A DNA stretch of 64,000 nucleotides from Eonycteris spelaea (taxonomy: Eukaryota; Chordata; Mammalia; Chiroptera; Pteropodidae). The stretch lies in contig PUFA01000007.1 of the NCBI GenBank assembly GCA_003508835.1, positions 16,329,001-16,393,000 on the forward strand, read 5' to 3'. Below are positions 48,785-61,169 of the stretch, one piece after another (positions within the stretch are counted from its first letter, which is position 1; each line of letters opens with the position of its first letter). The notes beneath the pieces were generated by a model. It had not been told where the DNA came from. It ran no database searches and saw only the letters and a program-made list of their open reading frames with translations. The position numbers were made by a program, and so were the translations under genes.

Positions 48785-50640
48785 TAAGTTGTCTGAATAT
48801 AAATAGCACTTAGTTAAAGTGACTTTACATCTCAAAATGAAGAATGCAGTGATGTCACATCCTTGGGTCAGAGGTTAAAAAATATAATCATAGCAGAACA
48901 AATTCGGAATTGAAATTAGCCCAAAATAAAATTTATCTCACTGTGCTCACTCTGTCAAGATCACTGCTGTCATTAGTTGTACAGCAATACATGCAATGAG
49001 GGTTCCCCCTAGTGGTCAGATGATAAAGCAACGTTTTAAGAGACAGTCTTAACACGTGTATGCAAATTGCAGATGGGAAAATAGGAATTTAAAAGAAATT
49101 ATATAAATAGAAGCAATATACAGAGTGATACATTTTGAAAAACTAACAGATTAAAATTAAAAATGGAGAGCCCTCTCAGCTTCCCCACCGCTCCCATTCC
49201 CAAGCCATCCAACTGGCTCAGCACACAGACTTGAATTGAATCCTACATGGTTGTGTGTGTGAGTGTTTTACCCAATGGTTAAAATTATCACATATTTTAT
49301 TCTTCGTTTTCTCAATTTTAGACAGTATTCAAATCCTGGTGTGAAATTTTGGGTTAAAAAGCAAACAAACAAAATTTTATCTTTGTGTATGGAGTGTTCC
49401 GTGTACTTCATTTCACTCTGGGGCTATGGTTTTTCATATTTTTTCTACTCTAAATTTGGTGTGGAGTCTTATGAAGTTTTTTTTTTCTCCTGTTTCTGTC
49501 TGTAGTCTTAATACTGCCATTAGGTATCTTCTTCTAGTACATAACCCACTTTCTTAGATACCTTTTCAAATTTTTCACATATAGCTATTAAGTTTTCTTG
49601 GTTTTCTCAGAAGTTATCCTTTTTTAAAAAAGATTGGATTAGTTAGTTATATTACTCTTCATCTACATAGTTGAAAGTCTCTGGCACTCTAAAAATAGGA
49701 TAATTGCATATATTAGCATATTTCTTTTTTAAAAAACCAGTAATCCTCGGTATGGAATAAAATACTTATATTTTGCATTACGATCTTTAAAAACAAAGTA
49801 GATGGTTCAATATTTAATATCTTTTTTCTCCTATATAATTGGGTTATTTGAGTATAAGGTTCAAATTTTCGCTTAGATACTATATGAGACAAGCAGTTTT
49901 GACAACCAATGTTTGGTGGTAAATGACGTTTCAGCCTGAACACATGTAATTTTTTTTCTTATTTTGATTTTAACAAGAATGTGAATCACCTATCCAGCAT
50001 TTGGAAGTACTGCTAATATTCCAATTCCATACACCCTCCCCATCCTAATTATGGCTTATTTGATCTAAAGAATTCTTCAGCTCTCATAATAGACCATCAA
50101 ATTGTAAAATAATATCAAGTCTTCAGTGAGATATTTTAGCTATGTAATTCTCATAAAAAAGAAATTGAGGGGAAATTCTTTCATGCTAATTCATTCTAAA
50201 TACCAAAAATGAAACCTAAAACATAAAAGATAATGATTTCATAATTTGAAAACCTTGAAATTTCATGTTTTTGAAGTTACCAATAATATGGCAACTTCAG
50301 ACAATTTCTGAAATTACTTCTATTTTCTTTTCAAGTGAATATTTTGGAGCATTAGGAAGAAAATGCCAAGTGAGGTTAGGCTTTACATATTTTAAAATAA
50401 TGGGACAATTTGTTTTTTTCCAGTTTTTCTACTAGATCTTGATAATGTGCTACTATTTATTCTCATATATTTTAGGTCATCACTCTATGATTTAAAACTA
50501 TTGTTTTCTTTTTTTATCCTTAAATAAACTTTCCATTCTTTGCCTCAACCTTGATCGGGTCCAGGCCTCCATGTGGTGTCCTTATGTCGTAGTTTCAAGT
50601 GACTCTGTGAGTAAAGCCGGGGCTCATATTTGAAATGCGT
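48785..50640. other. No gene seen
   Basis: AT-rich DNA. The 80-codon plus frame 49263-49505 and the 76-codon minus frame 49713-49943 have no recognised domain. Confidence 0.45.
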
Positions 50641-50645
50641 GTGAC

Positions 50646-50647
<2 letters not shown>

Positions 50648-50704
<57 letters not shown>

Positions 50705-50731
50705 GAACAACAACAACAGCAACAACAACAA
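50648..50731. repeat. Compound (AC)n(AAC)n microsatellite
   Basis: About 14 AC units are followed by about 17 AAC units with two changes. The poly-Cys and poly-Val minus-strand frames (50545-50834) come from this repeat. Confidence 0.97.
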
Positions 50732-51104
50732 AGACTTTTCGGTAGTAGAATTCTAGGCATAGTTGTGTGAAATTCTGTATATACACACACATGCACATAT
50801 ACATGCAGAGAAGAAGAGAGAGAGTATGTGTCAAAGGGTTACAGTCACAGTCTAATTCTCAGCAATATTTAGTCATTTCTTAAGATCTAGGTCAGATGAA
50901 ATGATCTTGCTTTAATAAATCTCTCATTTCTAGCTTTCAGAATTAGGATAAATACCTCTGCAATGTTCAAAATAGAAAATATAAACAAGTTTGGAGAAGA
51001 AAAAGCAATTTGGGTTTGTAATACCAATAATATATACCAAGTCATATATGCTTTGATCACTTATCAATTGATCAAAATGTCTTATAAAATACACTGTCTC
51101 AATT

Positions 51105-51180
51105 CTATTTTCTGGGCCATAGTTTCCTCATCTTGAAACTATAAAAGTGGACTAAATAATCCTTAATGTATCTGCCAGCT
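51105..51180 (+). repeat. Possible MIR fragment
   Basis: The string 'gccatagtttcctcatcttg' with 'aaactataaaagtggactaa' resembles the MIR 'cctcagtttcctcatctgtaaaatggg' block. Short and diverged. Confidence 0.4.
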
Positions 51181-51899
51181 ATAAAATGTGATCTTTTCAT
51201 TGCACTAGTCTGTGCTTAACTGTATATCTAACTATTCAACCTTAGTCTGTCTTTTTTATGTAAAAGACTGCCAGTTTGCTCTACACGGCTTCATGTTCAA
51301 GAGAAAAGAGGCTGGGAGGGGAGAGAGAGATCGACATTTCCAATTTCTCTGTGATAAGTTTTTCCCGCCAGATGAAATCATTTCATGATTTTCTACATGT
51401 CTATACCTGTCCTACTCAATGCTCTTAGAAGCCAGTAATTTCATTTCATGATAGAATCAGTTCTTTTATGAGGAACTATTGTCCTTCTATTTGTTCCGTA
51501 TTGGTCTACAAATACCAAATTTCTTAAAGGATCACAACTTCTTTCTTTTCATAGAACAGTCAAAGAACAATAGAGGAAAATGTAGAGTTTTATATTTTAT
51601 GTAACAGTGCCTTTTTTAAAATTCTAGATATTACTATTTGATATGATTTTTAAGCTTTTATAAATAAAGCTCTAAGGTAAATGACATACATACATTTATT
51701 GCTTTATAATTTCAAGGCAGAGCAACTCATTCTTCTAAGGCTATCCTCTATGCATTGTCATCTCTTCTTAAATAGTAAACTCTATTGTCATCTCTTCTGA
51801 AATTGCCTGCTCCTTCCTCAGAACCCCATCTGTGGCTGTCTTTGGTGTGTCCATCCTAGTATTTATATATCACTGCCATTCATATTCCATGTCGATGAC

Positions 51900-52800
51900 A
51901 CTGACAGTGATTATTTCCTGTATATAAATAGAAAAAGAAAAGCCCACAGTAAAACAACGCCTGTCAAAGGCTACAGCCAATAATTGAAATCCAGTTGCAT
52001 TTGCAGCTTGGCAATTCTCGATTTTCAAAAAGAGGTCTCTTTGCTGATAGCTTCATGCCAGGCTGATCTGTCTGACACTGTTATTTCCCAGAAGTTTACC
52101 TGTCTGACACATTGTGCAGAGCTATCCTTTGGCAAGTGTGCACCTCTGCACTTGGACCAGGACGGATAGAATTAAACTTACTGTAAAGAAGCATTTATTT
52201 ATTTAGTTGACAGCTGTTATAAAGATAAGGTCATGCCTGTATAGCAGTGCTTGAGTTAATGAAAGCTGATTACATGCGTGAATTAGGGAATGGGCCTTTG
52301 CATTATGGAAGGAATTATTTATATCACAAAAGAATTTAATGTAGAGTTCTATTAAAAAGTAATTAGTGCTTTTAAAGTGATTCTTTTCTTCAAGTCCCTT
52401 GATAAAACTCAACCACATATATTGAGGTTCCCCAGCACAACTTTTTTTCTAACTATATATTATTAGTGTGTGTGTGTATGCTTTCAGAAAGAAAGATCGG
52501 TATTACATGGCAGCAAAGATAATTTTGTTATAGCAAATGGTATATTAAAAGAATGCAGGTCTCCTTTAATTTTGAAATCTTTTGCTGGAATATTAAGATT
52601 AATGAGAATTGATTTTTATGTTTGCATTAGCTTTTCTGTTCCTGGAAACTCAGAGAATACTTTGAGTCGAGAACAGAGTGAGAGTGTGGGATGGAATCAG
52701 ATCTCTGAATTAGTTTTATTAATAAGAGCAGCAGTAGTATACAGCTTAATTAAATTTCGAACCCAGGAAAAGAATTTTCATGAGATCTGACTACTAAAAG
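51900..52800. other. Repeat-free segment, candidate conserved non-coding DNA
   Basis: I find no repeat signature over about 900 bp. The composition is mixed, with E-box CAGCTG at 52212-52217 and many TAATTA/ATTAAT-type cores. Frames 51984-52169, 52203-52418 and 52470-52790 have no known domain. Confidence 0.3.
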
Positions 52801-53179
52801 TGCAGAAGAGGAAAAATTACAAAAATGTTCCAAGCTTCTGTGAATGAATGACAGGTTTATAGTGATCTTTACAGTATTTTATTTTTCACTAGCTTTCTTG
52901 AACCTAGATGACTTACTTGGGTGTGAAATTCAAATACACTCATTAAAAAATATTTGAGTTTTATGAAATTAGCTGTACTATATTTCGAATCCTAAATCTG
53001 TATTCAGTGCTTCCTGGGAGAAGAAATGGCTTGATTCTAAGGTGATTTTGTTGTTATAGGAGATACATTCTCCAGAGTGTTTCCAGCAGAGACCTGGCTT
53101 ATAACAAATCTACTTATCTAACAAGTGGCAGTGAGGAGAGAGCGAAGCTCCATTGCATTGTCATCTTTGTGTGCAGTGA

Positions 53180-53300
53180 AAATAGGACTTGGAGTAAGGG
53201 TATCTGGTTCATTGTCACAGCTCTACTAAGTGACCATGAAAAGTCACCTTCAAATCTCTGCACTTTTTTGCCCACAGGTGTTAGATGAGGGTTGCACCAG
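53180..53300 (+). repeat. MIR element
   Basis: Sense MIR: 'ggacttggagtaagggtatc', 'gtcacagctctactaagtga', 'ccatgaaaagtcaccttcaa', 'atctctgcacttttttgccc'. This matches 'gacttggagtcaggagacctgggtt...tctgccactaact...tgaccttgggcaagtcac'. Confidence 0.65.
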
Positions 53301-55355
53301 CCCTGCACAGCTCACAGATTGTTGTGATAACATCAGAAAACTGATTTGAAACCATTTAAAAATACAAGGATAAATTCTCAGAAGTAGTCTGAGAACAGGA
53401 AAAGGAGTTTAAAACCTACTTAAACAGAAAGAAAATACCATCAGTACAATAATTTTGCTTTTTGGAAGAACTTAGTACTTCCTCACTATAGGTCATCTTT
53501 GACATGTAGAGCTATCATTATTCCCTAAATAGCCTCTCTACAACTTGAAACTGAAAAAATAAAAGCTCCATATATTCCCCCAATGCTCCAATATGTACAA
53601 AAAAAAAAAAAATAGGTGGGGAGTTATATTTTATAGACTTATTCTTAGTTTCACAATTTAATCACAATCCACCTAAAACAGGCTCTGGGAATTATACACA
53701 TTAAATGAACCTACCTTGACAGAAAAGGCAAGATAAAACAAAACAAACAAAACAAAACAAAACAAAACAACAAGAGCAAAACAGTATTCCAGGGACAACA
53801 GATGTGATAGCTGCTAAATTAACCCTCACATGATTTTCTTCCACTGTTTCCTGTTTATTTGTAAATTAAATGTCCTGATTGATGGAGCATGTTGTCCTTA
53901 AGATTAGTCTCAATTGGTTAGAACATGTTGCCTGAGAAGCCAGAGATAAGACTTTATGATGCCAGTAGAGCTGATGGCTTTTCACTGTTCCGTAGCTTGG
54001 GCAGATCAGAACAACGCTATCAACTCTCAGAAAGCAGGTCAATTCAATGGTCTGCTACTACTGGTCAATGGCATCTACATGGTACACGGAAATGACACAG
54101 AAGGCAACCTCTCATTGCTCCCCATCCTGCTCTCCCATTTTACATACATCTTCATAGGATTTCCTTGAGATTTATATTATTCTGCTAATATTCTAAATAA
54201 TTCCCCTTAAAAGATGTAAGTCCTTCATATTTTTATGTCCTAACCAATTTATGTAGTTTATTCCTTTTCTTATTTGTCACAAATTATTTTACTTTATCTT
54301 ATATCATTTTTATGAGTATACATATACAATACATATATATGTGTGTATGTATATATATACATATGTAGAGCTTGTTTCATATGTCTAGCTTGGTCTTTTA
54401 TCTCTCTATGTATTTATTCTGAATATCATATATATGACATAGCACACATGTATTTAATTTGTATATAAACATAATTCATTTTCTATGTATATTACCATTA
54501 TTTATTTGAAGTACATGTATATGTAATATATTAAGGTATTAAGTCACATATTCATTAATTTTATTGATAATTTCTTTGATTTTATATATTCAGTATTCAA
54601 ATATTTAAAATATTTTACACCTTTATATGTAAAATAAGTTTTATGACTAAAAATTTGTTTAACAATTTTATTTCTCCATTTTTTTCTATGATTTATATTA
54701 GGAAATTCTTACTTCTGATTATGACATTCTTGATCCCAACATCTTCCATGGGGGGGAATATTTAATATCTCTAGCCCACCGAATTTGTTTTTTTGTGTGT
54801 TTGTGCATGTGTCTTAACATATAGAAAATATGTAGGCCAAAATACAAACATATTGTGTGTGTGTGTGTGTGTGTGTGTATGAAGATATTTATATTTTGAT
54901 AAAGAAAGCACTGATTTCCTTTTCTTCCTTTCTCATATTGAACCAAATAAATAAAAATCTTTCTCTGTGTTTCACTTAATCATTAGAAATATAGTTATTA
55001 AGCCTGGTTCTAATGTCAGATAATATGCTAGATTATAAATATGTACTGATGTTTATAAGTTGGGAGTACTAGCTTCTTTATTTCTATATGACCTTATAGA
55101 TCTTTGGGAATGATCTTTTTTCTTATCTCTGGTCTTTTGAGCATACATTTGGCCTAAAATGCTTCCTCAAACTTTGATTTTTGCTTCTTGTCTAAGCTCA
55201 TTTGCTGATTTCCTTTCACTGTTTGGAGTTTGCTTTGAAATCTTTTGTAAATGGACTAGTATGATCTGGTTAAAACTTTTAGTTAACAGTCACATGCATT
55301 ATTTTGTGTTGGTTCAATTCTTTAAAAAATTGTTGTATAAAGTTCAGTGTGTGCT
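53300..55355. other. No gene seen; simple repeats
   Basis: Holds an (AAAC/AAAAC)n tract at 53734-53772, a TA-rich stretch at 54320-54365 and (TG)n at 54853-54879. A faint tRNA-SINE-like box-A string ('caattggttagaacatgttg') at 53911-53930 is too weak to call. Frame 53956-54168 is unrecognised. Confidence 0.45.
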
Positions 55356-55359
55356 GGCA

Positions 55360-56000
55360 AAGAGAAACAAAGCTAGGCACAAGTGAAAATGGTAAGGACA
55401 GAGTTTAATCAGTAATATACTGTTGCAATAAGGAAAAGAACCTGGCATGAACTCAACTCAACTTTGATTTGTACAGTGGTAACTGGACATTTTAAAGGGC
55501 AAATGAGGCAATAGGGAGGAAGTGAATGGGGGCTCAGTAGAGTCAAAAAAGTGAAAATTACAAAAAGTGGAATTGGTCCATGTGAAACAAATCTGGGTTT
55601 GCTAATAGGTGCTTATCAAAGTTTGGCCCCTACCCTCCCACAGAGAACTGGAGACAGAGACCCTGTCTTCAGGTGTTGGCTAGAAAAACAAACAAACAAA
55701 CAAACAAAAAACAGTAAATTTCTTTGGCTGCCTAGAGTTATCTCAGGCAGACCTACTCTAAGGGGATGGCTAGGATCATCATCCTAGGGATATGAGCTTG
55801 AGCTGTTAGAAATTTGTCATTGTCATTCAAGTCTTTATAGGCCAACGTTAAAGCCTATTTGAGAAAAGGGCTCCAAGGAGCCTGGCTAGAGTTTGGTCAG
55901 GGGGAGAATCTTTGTCTGTGTTTATGTAGAAAATTTTCAAAATATGAAGGAAGACAATTAAAGCTTCCACGTAACCAACCGAAACCAAGACCAATTAAAC
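55360..56000 (-). mobile_element. Probable ERV LTR
   Basis: On the minus strand the right half reads 'gggctcagtagag'-complement U3-like sequence, then 'ccctttaaaatgtccagtta', 'cttattgcaacagtatatta' and 'ctgattaaactctgtcctta', an LTR-like R-U5 arrangement. An (AAAC)n tract at 55684-55712 interrupts it. The plus frame 55551-55787 lies inside. Confidence 0.5.
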
Positions 56001-59000
56001 TGTTGACATTTTTACATATTTCCTATTCTTTTACATAGTTCCTATTTTTTATACATTCTATTTCCATGGACATAAAGCTCTAAAATGAGGATTCTAAAAG
56101 TGAAGGGTAGTATTACCCTGGGACAGCAAGTTCCACAGAGTGAACGGTTTTTCAAGGAGAATTAATTGCATGTCCCTCCAACAGTATGTTTAGTTACATG
56201 AATCTTGGGGACTAATGTAGCACCAGTGGTAGGCATATTGCACGGTGCTATCATAGAGGAAATTTGTCTAATGGGGCTTCTGCTAGAAAATATGGGGCTT
56301 TTTTAAAAAGATAGTTCACAAGCCAGAGGTTGAGGTGAGAACAGGAGCAGCCTGTTGAAGTAGAATCAGTTTGAGCATCAAAATCAGGAACCCACATGGC
56401 ATCCTCCAGAGGAACCAAGAATATTCCCACGTAAGAGTGTTCCTACCTTAATTAACCACAAAGTCAAAAGAATGCAATGACAAGTCAGACCAGGAAGAAG
56501 TGCTGCCTGGCTGTCCCTGCTTTCTTTACCACCCCTCCCCTACCCTGACCCCTGAACCAGGGAGGTCTGGAACAAAGAAGATTAGTAACCTAAGGCCCCA
56601 CCCAGTTAGGAAGTCTGGGGATGAGTAACGTACTTTCATTTTTATAATCAAGACTGGGATTTGTTAGTTAAATTGACTCCATTATTTATGAGTGACATGA
56701 AAAGGTAGGGGCATCTTCCAGTGTTCTCAACCAATGGCCCAGGGGAAATTTTTCCCTTCGAATAAATTTTAAAGTTACAGTAGGTAACAAAAATAAATGA
56801 TTTTCAGGATTGCATTCCAAAACTCAATTTTCTGCAATATACAGATCATAAATACATACTAGTATATCAACATTTATATCAATAGATAGCTACTTATGGT
56901 TTTAGAGGTGTGTTATAGAACTAAGAGTTAAAATATGTCTAATTTCTCATCTTCTGTGTTATTTCCAAATTTTCTTAAACATCTTGCTCTTATTCTAAGA
57001 CTTGTTTCCTCTCCAATATATTCTGCAAAAAAGCATGTTGGATTACAAGTGTAACTAACATACCTTCTTACAGTAGCTTCTTCTCTCAAATCAGGTCATC
57101 TTATGAGAGAAAATGAAAATAAAACCAGAGCATCATTTGTTTTCATATTGACAGTTTGCCAAATGTGATTTAAGGAAAAAAGTGTTCTGCTCTATATTAG
57201 CTAGGCATTTTTAAGTTGCATGAAATTTAACACATTCAGGATATTTCTAGTCTCTGGGACAACATGTTTTTGTTTGTTTATTTAGTTTTTGTACCTGGGT
57301 CCTGAAAACAAATATTACTATATAAAAAGAAGTTGTCTTTCATTATGAAGTTATATCTTCAAATATCTTCAAATCATGAGATCCTGTGAGCCTTAAATAG
57401 AAAACAAGTTTAGAGAAATTGACTTCAATTCAGAAGTTAGGACCCAAGTGAAAAGGCTTTTTTGAATTGACGGCACAATGGACTTTTCACTATGTAACTG
57501 AAAATGTTTCATGTTCCTAAATGCATGGGCACTTTAATTAGGAAGCAAGGTTAAATTTAGTTATTGTCAGGAACGTGAATGCCGATGGCCATAACTTTGG
57601 AGCAGTCTGGGGTACCGCATGAGGTCCCCAGTCTTTGCTTTCTGTTGAGTGAGATCAACTCTCCTCTCTTGTACAAGTTAACAGCTGGGTTAGGCAGTTA
57701 TAGACAGAGTTTTCAAAACACTCAATTAAGAATAAACTGAAGATATGAATAGAGCAATCTTCTTATAAGTGTTCAGTCTCTTCATTCAATCAGAAATCTA
57801 GAGGTGGGTGTATTCTGGCTTTGATTCAGCAGCTACTTCAGCAGGTTGCATCTGTGATTTGTATAATCATCTTGGCCTTTCTCCTCTGATCTCAGTATTT
57901 ATGCCATCACACCCACCTTTTAGGTAATAAGCAGAAGAAAAAGTAGAAGAAGAAGAGCAAAAAAGTTTCTCTAATAATCCCTACCCTTCTACTTGGGTTA
58001 ATATTTCACTGTCCACGCACACCTACAAAGAAAACTGAGAAATGGAGCTTTTTAACTGGGCACATTGCCACCTCCAATAATTTTGTTTGAGGGTGGTGGT
58101 GCTGTTGCTGCAGGGGGCTTCTCTTAGAAGGAAGAAGGAGGAAATTATAATTGTTAGACGATTAGTATTCTCTCTCATCTGCTGAGCCTAATGAAAGGCC
58201 CCAGTTTGCTGGCCACAAATACTACCAGAACATGGCCTGACTGTTCTCTACCTGCTTACTCCACCAGGAGTAAGAAAACTCCAACCCTCAATGGCACTCC
58301 TGTCTGGAGGCCTCTCTCTTCTTCATGAATGGCTCAAGGAAAGGCAAAAGGCAACAATCAGCTTTGTAATTGTTTTATTTATACCCTGTGCATGTATTAA
58401 AGGTCTCCATTCAGATATCACTCAATTTGGGGAAAAAGAGGTTTCTTTTCAATTGAAACTTTTGAACCAGATAAATTGCTTTATATCAGTGCAAACTGAT
58501 AAGTGTTCTTCTAAGAATAATGGAACAATAGAAAAGAGTTTTAGAATTTCAGAGCAACTCTTCGTGAAAGTGAAGCACAACTCGGTAGCATTAAAAATGT
58601 TTTAAGCAGGGTGATAGCATAGTGATAAGCTATCTTGTTAACCCCCTGCAACCTGGCTCTTTTGCTCTCTCTTTTAATCAACTCTACTCTATCACCATTA
58701 TCGGATTCACTGACTCTGACTTTGTTTTTTAAATTAATCTCATATTTTTCTCACTATTTCAGTATTTTCTAAACTGCATTCATGTAAATCTGGTGTTTTA
58801 TGATATGTTAATAAGATCATTTAAAAATCAACCTAAAATCTACAGCCAAACTTCTGGGTATTACTTGCCACAGAGATTCACAATTCTTATTTGTATCTTA
58901 AACATTCTGAAAAACTTTGTAATAAATAAATCTATTCAACTTAATTTAGCCCAACACTTCCCGTATTCGTGTTAAGATGAAAATTGCTTATGAATATTAT

Positions 59001-59320
59001 GTGGATAGTTCCTTGGAAGATAGTTAATTTAAAGTTTATTCTACTTCAAGGCTTATACTTATTTATACCTTCCATTTCCTTTAGCATCTATATATCATGA
59101 GATTTAATATTCCTATTGTATTTTAAGACAAAATACAATAAAATATTTGTACACACTATTGACAGATTATTTTTTATCCAGGTAGTTAACCCTAGTCCAA
59201 TCAATTATGGCTTGAGCGATGGAGTCACATGTGGCAAAGTATGGTAACCTGTATCTAAGACGCTTCTTCCAGGAAGGCACTTCACGAGGGAGCTGTGGAG
59301 TGCCACATTCACTTGGGATC
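56000..59320. other. No gene confirmed
   Basis: Mixed-composition DNA with slightly higher GC at 56300-56620 and 58060-58320. The 104-codon plus frame 58291-58605 (opening MALLSGGLSLLHEW) has no domain I can name and no visible splice or promoter context. No repeat was recognised with confidence. Confidence 0.4.
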
Positions 59321-59326
59321 CTCCAC

Positions 59327-59352
59327 TTTTTTTTTTTTTTTTTTTTTTTTTT
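59327..59352. repeat. T26 homopolymer
   Basis: Twenty-six uninterrupted T. It could be the tail of an antisense retroposon whose body would lie to the right, but no body or minus-strand AATAAA is evident there. Confidence 0.95.
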
Positions 59353-60140
59353 AGCACACACACTCTGATGTTCCCAATAAATTCAAGGCTATGGTACCCC
59401 ACGATACACTTCTATAAATAGCAAGTCAGATTTGGGAGAATAAATTGAATGACGTGTCATCAACATTTCTCAATAAAATAAGTGGGAAAGTGTAACTGTA
59501 GCCTGCATGAAAATTACACATAGATTTACTTAGCTTTGGGGTCCTCTTGGTTGAAATACATTTCCAAAGGGGGAAAAAAATCAATATTAAACTACATTTG
59601 ATATATTTCTTTGCTAAAAGCCACAACTTCCAGTATTCTAGAGAGGAATGATTTATAACTATTACATCCAACAAAATGTTCTTTTTGGCCCTGAAATCTG
59701 ATAATTTGATTTTACATGGTGACTGTGCTTCCAGAAATAAAACTCCTGTCCGTCACTATTATTATTATCAAGGATAGGCTGAGAAGTGCTATAGAAAGCG
59801 TAGCACATTTTCACTGCTTTACTCATGTGCGATAATTGCAAGAGTTTGCAAATGTATTAGCTACAGAGCAAGAAGAATGAAGTCCTTAAAGCTGTTTTAG
59901 ATAGAAATGAGCAAGGAACCTTGGTTCTCTATCTTGGGAGCACTTTTCTTGGTATATGCTCTGTGTAATATATTTCCTCTTGGCCTTGCAGATATATTTT
60001 GAATATTTCAACCTGAAAACATTTTCACTGCCTTGCAAATGTTTGATCAGCCTGCCTCCCTCCCCACATTAGAACCTGATACATATTACAAATGAAGGTT
60101 AGAGAATAAAAACATAGTCCTCATTTTTATTTTTAACATT
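59353..60140. other. No gene seen
   Basis: AT-rich sequence. The 82-codon minus frame 59426-59674 has no recognised motif. Confidence 0.45.
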
Positions 60141-60149
60141 TTTTTTTTC

Positions 60150-60368
60150 CTGGATAGATTATGGTGGTATATTTACATATTGATGTCATATGGCAAAAAG
60201 ACACTTGCTTTATCATTCGTAAAAATGTATCACTCTGGTAGGTGATATTGATAACGGGAGAGGCTATGCATATGTGGGGATAAAGGGTTTATGGGACATT
60301 TCTATACTTCTCAATTTTGCTGGGAACCTAAAACTACTCTAAAAAATAGAAGTCTATATTTTTAAAAA
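60150..60368 (+). mobile_element. L1M 3' UTR end
   Basis: The sequence 'tgtatcactctggtaggtga', 'tattgataacgggagaggct', 'atgcatatgtggggataaag', 'tctcaattttgctgggaacc' and 'taaaactactctaaaaaata' is the 3' terminus of an old sense L1M, followed by an A-rich tail. Confidence 0.85.
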
Positions 60369-60369
60369 G

Positions 60370-60950
60370 ACGCTCTTAGACACATGTCCTACTGTGAACG
60401 AATTAAAATCTTTATGTCATTGTATAAGAATTGTTAAGGAACTAAAGTTGGTTATAGAATGAAAGACAGGTGTAATTCTAATTATATTACTGTTTAACAG
60501 CCTGGGTGGCCCACCTAATGGTGAACTACAGCTGCCAAGAAAAATCTATAATAATTTTATATCAGAAGTAGAATTTCTTCCATATTTCTTCTCGAAAGAG
60601 GAATCTGTGTTCCAGTCATACTGCAATTAAGCAGTTACTCTATTTCGACAGAGGAGATCATAGTACCAATCTCCTACTACTTAGCTACAGAACAGTTATA
60701 AGTCAGGCACAAAAACAGCAGAAAGTTAATCCCACAGAGCAGGTAGAGTTCACTAAAGAGAGAATAAATATACTAAATAAACATGGAAGATATCATTTCT
60801 TAACTAATTATTGATGATAAGAATTTGTCGAAAAATAATGAAAGGACTCAACAGCTTTAAAAATGTTGTTGATAAAGGGTCAACACTTGAATGAACCTTA
60901 AAAACATTGTATGAACAAAGGTTGAAAACACTCTTCAAGTAGTGAATAGG
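60370..60950. other. No gene seen
   Basis: AT-rich unassigned DNA between an L1 tail and the tRNA/5S SINE. Confidence 0.45.
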
Positions 60951-60954
60951 ATGT

Positions 60955-61160
60955 GGTTCCATAGTGTAGCAGTTAGCACAACTGCTTTACACGCAGAAGG
61001 TCCTGGGTTTGTGCCCCAGCGGAGCCACAGTCCATGGTCTATGGCCAGGCCACCCTGAACAAGCCCGATGTCAGATCTTGAAAGCTAAGCAGGGTTGAGC
61101 CTGGTTAGTTCTTGGATGGGAGACCATCTAGGAAGACCAGGTGCTGTAGAATAAATAAAA
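60955..61160 (+). mobile_element. Hybrid tRNA-Val/5S rRNA SINE (MEG-TR type)
   Basis: Two RNA-derived modules lie head to tail. Positions 60955-61027 (73 nt) match tRNA-Val with anticodon TAC (CTTTACACG loop) from acceptor to acceptor. After about 9 nt, 61037-61149 (113 nt) matches 5S rRNA from its first bases to its GGTGCTGTAG end, with a roughly 3-nt loss in the first third. An A-rich tail follows at 61150-61168. The 5S internal promoter blocks (AGCTAAGCAGGG, CTTGGATGGGAGACC) are well kept, while the tRNA B box reads GGTTTGTGCC instead of a GGTTCRANTCC-like sequence. Fusions of this kind are known as MEG-TR from fruit bats. No clear target-site duplication was found. It is not a functional tRNA or 5S gene, because the two are fused and tailed. 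Confidence 0.9.
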
Positions 61161-61169
61161 AAAAAAATA

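Noticed and set aside
50545..50834. Cys-rich or Val-rich small proteins
   Set aside because: They are the AC/AAC microsatellite read in different frames.
53905..54000. VES-type bat tRNA SINE
   Set aside because: Only a box-A-like string is visible, with no convincing B box or tail.
60955..61027. Functional tRNA-Val(TAC) gene
   Set aside because: The cloverleaf sequence is near complete, but the B box is altered and the unit is fused to a 5S-derived module with an A-tail, so it is a SINE head.
61037..61149. 5S rRNA gene
   Set aside because: It is joined to the tRNA module, has a small deletion and is followed by an A-rich tail instead of a pol III T-run terminator.
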